Shown here: positions 1 through 7,064 of the stretch, piece by piece
How the letters are laid out: every line of letters starts with the position of its first letter
How positions within the stretch are numbered: the stretch's first letter is position 1
Assembly (NCBI GenBank): GCA_964403935.1
Contig: CAYOIB010000022.1
Span: 1-33,591 of the forward strand
Direction: 5' to 3'
Source of the DNA: SLLG01 sp964403935
Lineage (GTDB): Bacteria; Verrucomicrobiota; Verrucomicrobiia; Opitutales; Oceanipulchritudinaceae
Length of the DNA: 33,591 nucleotides
The notes under the pieces: generated by a model
What the model saw: the letters and a program-made list of their open reading frames with translations, nothing else
What the model was told of the DNA's origin: nothing
Databases searched by the model: none
Translations under genes and position numbers: made by a program

Positions 1-243
1 AATTATCATTATTCCTTTCACGAAAGACAGCACGAGCCTCATTACCAGCTGCTCTTCTATTTGGTCTTCCGCAGAGGGATTTTTTCTTCTCTTTTTCAGC
101 AAGTATGAGTCTATCAGTAAGTCTACCGCCAAGAGGAAAGCCAAGCCGATGTTTATGGTGTTTTCGGATAGATATTGATGCACCAATATCCCTGCCACCA
201 ATGCAGCGATTGCCTTTCTTGCTATTATTTCTTTTAATCCATT
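1..243 (-). CDS. Small membrane protein, putative first integron cassette gene (C-terminus cut by window edge)
   Basis: An open frame of 81 codons runs from an ATG at 243-241 off the left edge without a stop; a TGA lies directly before the ATG, so the start is well defined. The protein begins MGLKEIIARK, has a hydrophobic segment at about residues 11-22, a second at about 32-46, then a basic stretch (LLKKRRK) and a third hydrophobic stretch near residues 66-81. This suggests a small polytopic inner-membrane protein. I recognise no family. It is AT-richer than the core genes of the window, lies divergent to the integron integrase, and its ATG is 6 bp past the attI-like core at 249-255. That is the position and orientation expected for the first cassette of an integron. 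Cassette status is inferred, because the attC that would close it lies outside the window. Confidence 0.65.
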
Positions 244-248
244 CATTG

Positions 249-265
249 CATAACAGTGTTATCTC
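249..265 (-). other. attI-like integron recombination simple site
   Basis: Read on the minus strand this is AGATAACACTGTTATGC: two inverted 7-bp boxes (AGATAAC and GTTATGC) separated by 3 bp. Integron attI simple sites have this layout: an L box, a short spacer, and an R box of form GTTRRRY where the strand exchange occurs. The R box fits GTTRRRY at 6 of 7 positions. It lies on the 5' side of the integrase gene, between it and a divergent small gene starting 6 bp further on. The placement is as expected, but the distance to the integrase start (about 350 bp) is longer than in class 1 integrons. The call rests on motif shape and position only. Confidence 0.45.
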
Positions 266-437
266 CCCGACTCAGTTGGGGATTTGCCGGAGACGGGGTT
301 TGGAGGTTGCGGAAGTCGAGGGCATCGAGTGGCTGGGGCTTTGGGCATGTAATTGCTTGGAGATGGCACGCTTACAGATGAGTTGCCGCGACTTATAAGT
401 GGGGGTTTTGAGTGTCGGGGACAAGATCTATTTCCGG
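266..437. other. Non-coding stretch between attI-like site and terminator-like hairpin
   Basis: No convincing gene is seen here. It holds a near-perfect inverted repeat at 266-282 (CCCCGACT / AGTTGGGG, one mismatch) directly beside the attI-like site. It also holds a perfect 10-bp palindrome ACTTATAAGT at 391-400, which could supply a -10 element (TATAAG) in either direction. A cassette promoter would be expected in this stretch reading leftward, but I see no good -35 hexamer at the right distance. Confidence 0.4.
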
Positions 438-482
438 CAAAAGCCCGACTCGCGAGGTAAAAATGAACGAGTCGGGCTTTTG
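438..482. terminator. Perfect 15-bp hairpin, terminator-like, ahead of intI
   Basis: CAAAAGCCCGACTCG at 438-452 and its exact reverse complement at 468-482 flank a 15-nt loop. The stem is GC-rich in the middle with A-run and T-run ends, and another T run follows at 486-491. It could work as a bidirectional intrinsic terminator separating the cassette side from the integrase. A third copy of one arm lies at 589-602, see that entry. Confidence 0.6.
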
Positions 483-587
483 TCAGTTTTTAGAATTTCG
501 GGAACCTGTTCGCACCCGCTCATAAGTCCCCTGAGAATAAGAAGATATGAATCAACCCGTATCTGAAGCGAGATTTCAGTTGTCCTG

Positions 588-602
588 AAAAAGCCCGACT
601 CG
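588..602 (+). repeat. Third copy of the hairpin arm in the intI leader
   Basis: AAAAAGCCCGACTCG repeats the 5' arm of the 438-482 hairpin over 14 bases, in the same orientation, and ends 11 nt before the intI start codon. It is complementary to the 468-481 arm, so in a plus-strand transcript the middle arm can pair with either outer copy but not both. Confidence 0.6.
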
Positions 603-613
603 TGTAAATTTTA

Positions 614-2005
614 TTGAAATCAGTGAAAATTTGTTTACCTTTTATCGATGCTGTGAAGATCATTCATTTTCCCCGATGGGCGGAGGTGCTGGCAGGGGTG
701 GACCTGCCGAAGAAGGACCGTGAGGCTTTCAAAGTGACCATTCGATGGTATTTGAGTTGGTGCCGTCGGGAAGCGACCGGGTGCTCGGTCGAATCTGCAC
801 GCGCCTTCATTGCCTGGGCTGAAGCCGAAAAGGGCCCGAGCGAATGGGTACTGGAGCGGTGGCGAGAGGCCATCCGGTGGTTTTTTGTCAGCGCAAAGGC
901 GCAGTCCGAACCTGTTGCTGATGGGAGCGATTCGGGGGCTGCGGGGAGCGCGGGCGAATCTCACAGAGGATCCATCGACCCGCTAAGCGAAGCGTCTCCG
1001 AAGTGGCAGAGTTTAAACGATACCGAGGCGGAGCGAGTTGAAGCAGGCAATGAAGACGAGCGGCGGATATTGTCGGTCATGCGGCGCCGGGGCATGGCTT
1101 TGAAGACGGAACGCAGCTACCTGAGGCACTATCGTGATTTCGTGAAGCGTGGTGGATTGAAGGGCGGGGCCGGGATACGGGCTTCCGAGGTGAAGGCCTA
1201 CCTCGACTATTTGGCAATGGAGCGTGCGGTGGCGTCTTCAACACAGAAGGGGGCGCTGAATGCCTTGGTTTTTATCGCGGAGCAGGTCTTCGAATCGGCG
1301 GTGGGGGAGATCGGGGATTTCGTAAAGGCGAAGAACCGGAAGCGGATACCGGTGGTGATGAGCAAGGGTGAGACGCGCCGTTTCTTCAAAGCGCTGAAGG
1401 GGGAGAAGCTCTTGATGGCGAGGATGCAATATGCGGGCGGGCTGCGGGTGTCCGAGCTGATGCGTTTAAGAATCAAGGACCTAGACCTCGAGCGCGGTCA
1501 AGTGGTTGTGCGGATGGGCAAAGGCGGGAAAGATCGGGTGGCCCCGCTGGCGGAAAAGCTGGTGAGCGAGCTCGAAGCGCATCTGGCCGAGGTGCGCGAA
1601 CTATTCGAAGCGGACAGAGATCGGAATGACCTGGCCGGGGTGTATTTGCCGGAAGCGCTGGCGCGTCGCCACTCGAGGGCGGGCCAGGATTGGCGGTGGC
1701 AATGGCTTTGGCCGAGCCGGGAGATCCCGACCGATCCGCGTAGTGGCTTACGGAAACGACACCACGTTCTGGACGGCGTCTACCAGGAATCGGTGCGTCA
1801 AGCGGCGATCCGCGCGGGGCTGAACAAGCGAGTGACGAGCCACACACTCCGTCATTCCTTTGCGACGCATTTGCTGGAGGATGGCGTCGACATCCGCACA
1901 GTCCAGGACCTGCTTGGGCACAAGAGCATCGAAACGACGCAGATCTACCTGCATGTGATGCAAAAGCCGGGTGCGGGTGTACGCAGTCCGCTGGATGCCT
2001 TGTGA
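614..2005 (+). CDS. intI: Integron integrase (tyrosine recombinase) with N-terminal extension
   Basis: This is a site-specific tyrosine recombinase of the integron family, expected to insert and excise gene cassettes at attI and attC. The catalytic set is visible: R278 (GGLRVSE), Lys in GKGGKDR at about 303-306, H410 and R413 (SHTLRHSF), H436 (LLGH) and Tyr445. The IntI-specific insert that sets these enzymes apart from XerC/D spans about residues 343-390 (LPEAL, DPRSG, RHH). The C-terminus GAGVRSPLDAL matches the family ending, so the gene is intact. A normal SAM-like core-binding domain occupies about 148-240. The first 145 residues are extra compared with the roughly 320-340 aa of well-known integrases, and themselves look like a second core-binding domain followed by a Ser/Gly-rich linker. 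The start is TTG at 614, directly after an in-frame TAA at 605-607; GTG at 623 is an alternative. No clear ribosome binding site is seen. Confidence 0.93.
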   Translation: MKSVKICLPFIDAVKIIHFPRWAEVLAGVDLPKKDREAFKVTIRWYLSWCRREATGCSVESARAFIAWAEAEKGPSEWVLERWREAIRWFFVSAKAQSEPVADGSDSGAAGSAGESHRGSIDPLSEASPKWQSLNDTEAERVEAGNEDERRILSVMRRRGMALKTERSYLRHYRDFVKRGGLKGGAGIRASEVKAYLDYLAMERAVASSTQKGALNALVFIAEQVFESAVGEIGDFVKAKNRKRIPVVMSKGETRRFFKALKGEKLLMARMQYAGGLRVSELMRLRIKDLDLERGQVVVRMGKGGKDRVAPLAEKLVSELEAHLAEVRELFEADRDRNDLAGVYLPEALARRHSRAGQDWRWQWLWPSREIPTDPRSGLRKRHHVLDGVYQESVRQAAIRAGLNKRVTSHTLRHSFATHLLEDGVDIRTVQDLLGHKSIETTQIYLHVMQKPGAGVRSPLDAL

Positions 2006-2517
2006 GAAGGGGGCATCGAAAGGGGATATTCCGTGGATCTTCGCATAATCTCGGCGTTTACGAAGCGCCTCCCGCGGTTGACCCAATTGATCCGGTGATA
2101 CCCCCCCTCGCTTTCGAGGCGGCGGCCACCGTGATACCAGCTGAGTTCCGTAATGCGGTCCATCCCCACGTCGGCGGTAATCACCAGGACATGGACCGGA
2201 CGCAGGTCAGACAGAAGATTGGACGAAACCCGCTCCTCCGCCACATTCCTCTGAGGTCCAATTGCCTCGGGAACACTGGACCGGCGCAAGACGAGATCGC
2301 CCCGCGCCCGTTCCACCCGAAGCTCGCTGGCTATAGAGAAACCAAGCGCGTTAGCCGGACGCTCCTGCCGACGAGCCTCCCGCGCCGCCTCCTCCACGAG
2401 GATATGTGCGTCCGCCATGGACTCAAGAAGGGCGACGCTCTTGGGCACAGAATCCGCGTGCACGACAGAAATAATAAGAAAGCATAGCACAGAGGCGAGC
2501 ACGGCGGGATATCTCAT
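1945..2517 (-). CDS. Secreted protein of unknown function, tail overlapping intI
   Basis: This 190-residue protein starts with a clear signal peptide: MRYPAVL, then a hydrophobic core to about residue 20 and a VHA-D cleavage site near 21/22. The mature part is rich in Arg and Glu (EEAAREARRQE), with a short hydrophobic strand LVITADVG later on. I recognise no family. The last 20 codons run antisense into the 3' end of intI, an unusual 61-bp tail-to-tail overlap. Either the C-terminus is genuinely extended, or the gene was truncated when the integrase module arrived and now reads on to a chance stop. An opposite-strand frame at 2002-2487 competes, but lacks any protein-like features. Confidence 0.65.
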   Translation of the reverse strand: MRYPAVLASVLCFLIISVVHADSVPKSVALLESMADAHILVEEAAREARRQERPANALGFSIASELRVERARGDLVLRRSSVPEAIGPQRNVAEERVSSNLLSDLRPVHVLVITADVGMDRITELSWYHGGRRLESEGGYHRINWVNRGRRFVNAEIMRRSTEYPLSMPPSHKASSGLRTPAPGFCITCR

Positions 2518-2520
2518 TGG

Positions 2521-2557
2521 GCGGATAGTTTCGAAAAAGATCCGCTCGATTTATAAA
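2521..2557 (+). promoter_or_regulatory. Possible promoter/operator between divergent genes
   Basis: The 48-bp gap between the secreted-protein gene (-) and the XRE gene (+) holds an inverted repeat GCGGAT / ATCCGC (2521-2526, 2540-2545) and a TATAAA at 2552-2557, 8 bp before the XRE ATG. A weak TTTCGA sits 17 bp upstream of the TATAAA. XRE regulators often bind inverted repeats beside their own gene. No experiment or consensus supports this site. Confidence 0.3.
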
Positions 2558-2565
2558 AGTCAACA

Positions 2566-2823
2566 ATGCGATTGGTGCCCTATTGGGGCGTGCCTTCCAG
2601 AATTCCAAAGGCCCTCCTCGCGCCTGACTTAAAAAAGCTTGGAGAAAACGTGCGCCGGGAGCGCGTAAGGCGCAGGCTGACTCCGGAACAACTCGCCGAG
2701 CGGGCAGAGTTAGCCGTCCGAACCTTGCAGAAAATCGAGGCGGGGAAAATCAACGTCCTTACAACAACCGCCCGCCGACTACGCGCCGCACTTGGATATT
2801 CATGGATCGAGCTGATGGATTAA
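2566..2823 (+). CDS. XRE-family helix-turn-helix regulator
   Basis: The 85-residue protein is essentially one Cro/C1-type HTH domain. The segment LKKLGENVRRERVRRRLT (about 22-40) is followed by PEQLAERAELAVRTLQKIEAG (about 41-60), which supplies the two central helices, and closes with TTARRLRAALG. It should bind DNA as a dimer. No toxin partner is seen next to it, so it need not be an antitoxin. It is divergent from the secreted-protein gene and close to the integron module. The start could lie a few codons downstream, since the first 20 residues are not part of the domain. Confidence 0.8.
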   Translation: MRLVPYWGVPSRIPKALLAPDLKKLGENVRRERVRRRLTPEQLAERAELAVRTLQKIEAGKINVLTTTARRLRAALGYSWIELMD

Positions 2824-2948
2824 CAATGCCTCTACGCCGCCTGCTGAAGACCGCCTCGAATCCATAGACATCGTCTTGGCAGGGCCGTCGGTTCAGCCTC
2901 GAGTTTGGAGTTGACGCTCCAAAGCCAATTGCAATGTTTTTTCCTTGG

Positions 2949-3028
<80 letters not shown>

Positions 3029-3141
3029 TTTTTCAAGGGTTTCAGGCAACATCCATAGCCCTATCAACGCAGCCCGGATTGCACGGGAATTGCATCTGTT
3101 CCAGGCGCGGGAGTGAAAAAAGAAAACCACGACAGCCTATC

Positions 3142-3251
3142 ATGGCTGAATCCTTAAGCCTCTTTGGAACAGATTCCGTCTTTTTCATCTCATCTATCTG
3201 AGATTTGATCACGCGTTCGTCGTGCCCAGGATTCACCCCGTGCGACAACGT
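3142..3251 (-). pseudogene. Remnant of the 3' end of a response-regulator gene
   Basis: About 98 bp (3154-3251) match, without gaps, the end of the response-regulator gene at 4675-4770. In protein terms LSHGVNPGHDERVIKSQIDE aligns with LSHGVDPEYYERVIKPQIDE of the intact gene. Nothing upstream encodes the receiver domain, and the parent's stop codon is missing. It is either a decayed paralogue or a partial duplication. It lies just downstream of tRNA-Pro. Confidence 0.75.
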
Positions 3252-3571
3252 GCTTCAGAGCAACGAGAACAGGGAGGGTTACATCACCGACTGGAAGCTT
3301 TACCGGGAGGGGGCTCCGGCGGAGCCTGAACAGCTCGCGGAGAGCCTCAAAAGGCAAAGCCGCGGCTGCCCCCACGCCCGGTTAGTCTCCGCCTCCCGCT
3401 TACCCCCAAGCCAAACCATACCCTGATCTGAAACGCCGCCTTTGGGACAGGCTCTAAATTAACCTATTCGGAGACAGCACACACAGGGGCTGCCGAAGGA
3501 CCGCCAAAGGCTCGTAAACCTCCAAGACGTTCTTGTGCCCCGTGGAAACATTCTCTCATAGTGCATTGACT
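3252..3571. other. Intergenic stretch without recognised features
   Basis: This lies between the response-regulator remnant and the ATG of the next gene. I see no RNA gene, repeat or clear terminator. It may hold further decayed sequence from the lost upstream part of the remnant, but no similarity to the receiver domain could be made out by eye. Confidence 0.3.
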
Positions 3572-4618
3572 ATGACAGCACGGCATCGCACTTGGGTCGA
3601 CCCCCACTTTCATGATCACAGTGAAGAGCACGGCATCGGCACTGTCGTGGTCTTACGGCGAAAGAATGCCACGTCCATTGAGGCGGGACTCTTCCTGGTG
3701 GACTCTTGGTGTCTGGGAGTCCGCGCCGCCTACCACAGAACCCTCGAAGAGAGCGAACTTGATGAGTTCCGGGAGGAGGTCTTCCCCGAAGGCTTCGTTG
3801 AGAAGGAAGGTGCTTGGGGCCGAAAAATGGTCGAAGGTGCGGTCGCTTACGCGCGGTGGCTGGGCTTCACCCCTGGCGGCGACTACAAGAAGGCGGCCCG
3901 CGTTTTTGGCGGCCTCCCGGCGGCAGACTGTTCCGAGACCTTCACCTTCGGCAAAGACGGAAAACCCTTCTACAGCCAAGGGCCGCACCATGATGACGCG
4001 ACGACCCAACGCATCATCAATCGACTGGCGGCACGGTTCGGCGAGGATGGATTTCATTACATCGTGGGATCCCCTTTCGCAGAAGAGGCAGAAGAGGCGG
4101 AACCAGATATCCCTCGCTATGCAGAACAGTCCGGGGGAGGTGAACCCCTGAGGGAAATGCAGGCTATGATCGAAGAGGCGGGGAGGATCATGACCAGTGA
4201 AAACGACGCTTTGGGCGATGAAATCCTGTACGATCCCGGGAGACATCGTTTTGCTGACTACCTCGCAAAAATCGTCGAGCTACTCATACTCAGAGTACCC
4301 CCCGAAGGGATGTCTTCGGTCGATCTCCGGGCAGCCATGACCACCATGTTATTCCAAGTGCTCTGCTCTTATGTTCTCGAGCGATTGGGCCTGCCGCAGG
4401 CCCCTGCGGAGGACGACGATACCGCCGCCCTGATTGAAACGGCTCAGGAGCTCCTCCAAGAGCCGGAAATGCAGGACTTCATCCAGATGGTTCTGTCGCC
4501 GACCGAGGGCATCCAGCGCTGGATCCTGTCGATGGCCTGGAGCGAAGAAGAACCCTCCCGCCTCATGGTCGTCTATGGAGAAGAGGATACGCTTGAGGAC
4601 CTCGAAAGCGCGCCGTGA
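3572..4618 (+). CDS. Conserved uncharacterised protein
   Basis: From ATG 3572 the product is 348 residues, soluble, strongly acidic and without a signal peptide. The first half has a distinctive order of motifs: HGIGTVVVLRRK, LFLVDSWCLGVRAAY, a GAVAYARWLGF helix, then FGKDGKPFY. I have an impression that this arrangement occurs in other uncharacterised bacterial proteins, but cannot name a family. The second half is helical with several acidic runs (EEAEEAEPD, APAEDDDTAA). A TTG at 3533 would add 13 residues; the ATG is preferred. It converges on the response regulator with a 16-bp gap. No function is proposed. Confidence 0.8.
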   Translation: MTARHRTWVDPHFHDHSEEHGIGTVVVLRRKNATSIEAGLFLVDSWCLGVRAAYHRTLEESELDEFREEVFPEGFVEKEGAWGRKMVEGAVAYARWLGFTPGGDYKKAARVFGGLPAADCSETFTFGKDGKPFYSQGPHHDDATTQRIINRLAARFGEDGFHYIVGSPFAEEAEEAEPDIPRYAEQSGGGEPLREMQAMIEEAGRIMTSENDALGDEILYDPGRHRFADYLAKIVELLILRVPPEGMSSVDLRAAMTTMLFQVLCSYVLERLGLPQAPAEDDDTAALIETAQELLQEPEMQDFIQMVLSPTEGIQRWILSMAWSEEEPSRLMVVYGEEDTLEDLESAP

Positions 4619-4634
4619 CGTTGGCCTTCGCGGG

Positions 4635-5264
4635 TCAAGCAATGGATGTGCCTTTACCTGTCGCTGGCTCCCCCAGCGCCTTCGGAATGGAGCCCGTCTT
4701 CTTCATTTCATCGATCTGCGGTTTGATCACGCGTTCGTAATACTCGGGGTCCACCCCGTGTGACAGCGTGATCCCCAGATGATTCTGCATAAAGGATTCA
4801 AGCGTCTGCCACCCTTCTTCAGGAAAATTGATCCGCTTGGTGTAAGCACAGATGGTCAGCATATTCTCAAGAGATTGAATGCGGGAGCCTGCGGATAAAA
4901 TACGTTCAGCCACACGCAAGCGGATGGAGAGCTCCATTCGATCAAGTGGTTTCGCCAGAAAATCATCCACGCCCGCATTCATCGCCGTGGGATAGTTGTC
5001 CTTCTGCCCCACGTTCGCTGTCAGAAGAATGATATAGGTATAATCATCCTGGCGGGACTCACTGCGAATGCTTTTAACCAGCTGCAGACCATCCATCTTC
5101 GGCATGAGCCAATCGCTTATAACCAAGCGGGTCGGCGTTCTCTGGTATAACCGCCATGCTGTCTCACCATCCTCGGCGGCGATAACCTCATGCCCGAGAT
5201 CCTCCAGAACGCTTACCAGTAATCTTCGGGAGATGAAGTCGTCTTCTGCGATTAGAATGCGCAT
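4635..5264 (-). CDS. Response regulator with degenerate Cys-motif C-terminal domain
   Basis: This is a 209-residue cytoplasmic signalling protein. Residues 1-120 form a CheY-like receiver: acidic pair D8/D9, phospho-acceptor D51 (VISDWLMPKMDG), the Thr of IILLTAN, and the Lys of FLAKPL. No DNA-binding domain follows. The rest resembles the output segment often found after receivers or PAS domains, usually written as ICxxCKxIR...W...SHGICPxC. Here it reads ICAYTKRI ... GWQTLESFM ... LSHGVDPEY, keeping the first Cys and the SHG but lacking the other cysteines. The ATG at 5264 begins directly with the first beta strand; an upstream in-frame start at 5330 adds 22 residues that do not fit the fold. 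No partner kinase is adjacent; an Hpt protein and a hybrid kinase lie elsewhere in the window. Confidence 0.9.
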   Translation of the reverse strand: MRILIAEDDFISRRLLVSVLEDLGHEVIAAEDGETAWRLYQRTPTRLVISDWLMPKMDGLQLVKSIRSESRQDDYTYIILLTANVGQKDNYPTAMNAGVDDFLAKPLDRMELSIRLRVAERILSAGSRIQSLENMLTICAYTKRINFPEEGWQTLESFMQNHLGITLSHGVDPEYYERVIKPQIDEMKKTGSIPKALGEPATGKGTSIA

Positions 5265-5542
5265 AGTCTGAGCCGATGTTCTAAGGGGCGACCTTCGCAA
5301 AAGGCAATGCCTAAGGTCCCAACGGTCCAACCGACTGGCAAAGCGCTTATCTCATTGCTTAACAAATGACTGCATGTCCCTCAGAAACCCTCGGTGACGG
5401 CTCCGAAAGGCCGGCGTCGATCTTCGTCCAACACCTCCCACCTCCCGGAGAACCTTCTAAACATTCCGCTCGACCCTGACAGCAACCACTTGGTAAGGAT
5501 CGAACCGGAAGTGGAGCCTGCCGCCCCACCACCCAGCACCTG

Positions 5543-6259
5543 ATGAATGCCGTCGTCAATGAATTGAACCTGCCTGTCGGATTGCCCCTGCCCGACTGGT
5601 CATCTCCACCACACCCCGAGAGCCGCCTGATGGAGGGACGTTTCGTCTTGCTGGAGCCACTGAATCCCGCAGCCCACGCGAAAGAGCTCTTCGAAGCCTA
5701 CGCGCTCGATACCGAAGGCCGCAACTGGACTTACCTGCCATACGGTCCTTTTCCCACGTTTGAGGTCTTTCAAGTATGGTTGACAGGGATCAGCCAGCAA
5801 CCGGACGTCCAGCTCTACACCCTCATTCCCACCGGAACAGGACAGCCCGCCGGGATGGCAGGCTACCTCAGAATCACCCCTCAGGCCGGCTCGATTGAAG
5901 TTGGACACGTCCATTATTCTGATCGCTTGAAAAGAAGCCATGCCGCCACCGAAGCCATGTTTCTCATGATGCACCGTGCCTTTGATTCGGGGTACCGCCG
6001 TTATGAGTGGAAGTGTGATGCCCTCAATGCGGGTTCCCGAAAGGCGGCTGAACGCCTCGGATTCACCTTTGAAGGCATCTTTCGTCAGGCCACGGTCTAT
6101 AAAGGCCGCAACAGAGATACAGCATGGTATTCAATAATTGATTCCGAATGGCCAATTTTGAGAACAGCATTCGAACAGTGGCTGGCCCCGGCCAACTTTG
6201 ACTCGCTCGGGCAACAGGCTCAGCGCCTGGGCGCCCTCATCCTGGAGGCCCGAAAATGA
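5543..6259 (+). CDS. GNAT-family N-acetyltransferase (RimJ/RimL-like)
   Basis: This 238-residue cytoplasmic enzyme should transfer an acetyl group from acetyl-CoA to an amine; the substrate is unknown. The N-terminal strand GRFVLLEPLNP opens the fold. The core strands carry AGMAGYLRI and GSIEVGHVHYSD, followed by the CoA-binding region (LKRSHAATEAMFLM), and NAGSRKAAERLGFTFEG is the typical GNAT motif B region. The sequence resembles the large group annotated as ribosomal-protein-like acetyltransferases that act on small molecules. It overlaps hisA by 4 bp (ATGA), so translation is probably coupled. Why an acetyltransferase is paired with a histidine gene is not evident. Confidence 0.88.
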   Translation: MNAVVNELNLPVGLPLPDWSSPPHPESRLMEGRFVLLEPLNPAAHAKELFEAYALDTEGRNWTYLPYGPFPTFEVFQVWLTGISQQPDVQLYTLIPTGTGQPAGMAGYLRITPQAGSIEVGHVHYSDRLKRSHAATEAMFLMMHRAFDSGYRRYEWKCDALNAGSRKAAERLGFTFEGIFRQATVYKGRNRDTAWYSIIDSEWPILRTAFEQWLAPANFDSLGQQAQRLGALILEARK

Positions 6260-7035
6260 CCCGATTTCGTCCATGCATCGATCTTCACAAGGGCAAGGTG
6301 AAGCAGATTGTAGGAGGAACCCTCAGAGATCAGGGGCCCACCCCCCGCGAGAACTTTGTCAGCACTGAATCCGCGGCCGCCTTTGCCGCCCGATACCGTG
6401 CCGACAACCTCACCGGCGGCCACATGATCAAGCTTGGGCCGGGCAACGATGATGCTGCCAAAGAAGCCCTCGCTGCCTGGCCCCAAGGCCTTCAGCTCGG
6501 CGGAGGTATCGATGCCTCCAACGCAGAGGCCTGGCTCGAAGCCGGGGCCAGCCACGTGATTGTCACCTCTTGGCTCTTCGACCACGAGGGCACCTTTCAG
6601 GCGCAGCGACTGCGAGCCCTTGAGCAAGCCGTGGGGGCTGAGCATCTCGTTCTCGACCTCAGCTGCAAACGCACGGCCAGTGGATGGACCGTGGCCATGA
6701 ATCGCTGGCAGACGCTCACCAATCTGGATGTGACCCATGCCACCCTTGATCTCCTCGCCGAGCACTGCGCCGAATTCCTCATTCACGCCGCCGATGTGGA
6801 GGGCCTTTGTCAGGGGATTGACGAACCGCTCGTCGAACTTCTTGGCCATTGGTCGGGAAAGCCAATGACCTACGCTGGAGGGGTCGCCGGAATGGAGGAC
6901 ATCCTCAAGATCGAGGCTGCCAGCGCAGGCAATCTGGATGTCACGGTGGGCAGTGCCCTCGATCTCTTTGGCGGCACCGGCCTTGAATACAGAAAGCTTG
7001 TCGCTTGGAACCACCGATCAGGCGAAGAACGCTGA
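6256..7035 (+). CDS. hisA: ProFAR isomerase HisA, eukaryote-type
   Basis: The enzyme converts ProFAR to PRFAR in histidine synthesis, as a (beta/alpha)8 barrel in the cytoplasm. The N-terminal FRPCIDLHKGKVKQIVGGTL closely resembles the fungal and plant enzyme (yeast His6) rather than the common bacterial HisA. The catalytic Asp is in CIDLH; phosphate-binding segments include LQLGGGI (about 79-85) and MTYAGGVAG (about 207-215). The 259-residue length fits the eukaryote-type family. Such HisA forms are known in several bacterial groups, so recent transfer is not needed to explain it. No other his gene is in the window. Confidence 0.93.
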   Translation: MTRFRPCIDLHKGKVKQIVGGTLRDQGPTPRENFVSTESAAAFAARYRADNLTGGHMIKLGPGNDDAAKEALAAWPQGLQLGGGIDASNAEAWLEAGASHVIVTSWLFDHEGTFQAQRLRALEQAVGAEHLVLDLSCKRTASGWTVAMNRWQTLTNLDVTHATLDLLAEHCAEFLIHAADVEGLCQGIDEPLVELLGHWSGKPMTYAGGVAGMEDILKIEAASAGNLDVTVGSALDLFGGTGLEYRKLVAWNHRSGEER

Positions 7036-7064
7036 CTTCAAACCGTCGGGCCGGGGGGCGACAT

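Noticed and set aside
105..398. Plus-strand frame of 97 codons at the left end
   Set aside because: It lies opposite the open minus-strand membrane-protein frame and across the attI-like site, and its product is Cys/Pro-rich and not protein-like.
2002..2487. Plus-strand frame of 161 codons after intI
   Set aside because: It is antisense to the frame with a clear signal peptide and has no recognisable domain or ribosome binding site.
3182..3200. 19-bp identity with 18863-18881 at the start of the hydroxyisobutyrate-dehydrogenase-like gene
   Set aside because: The two contexts are unrelated and the shared tract is simple (AGATAGATGAGATGAAAAA); probably chance, though a search for further copies would settle it.
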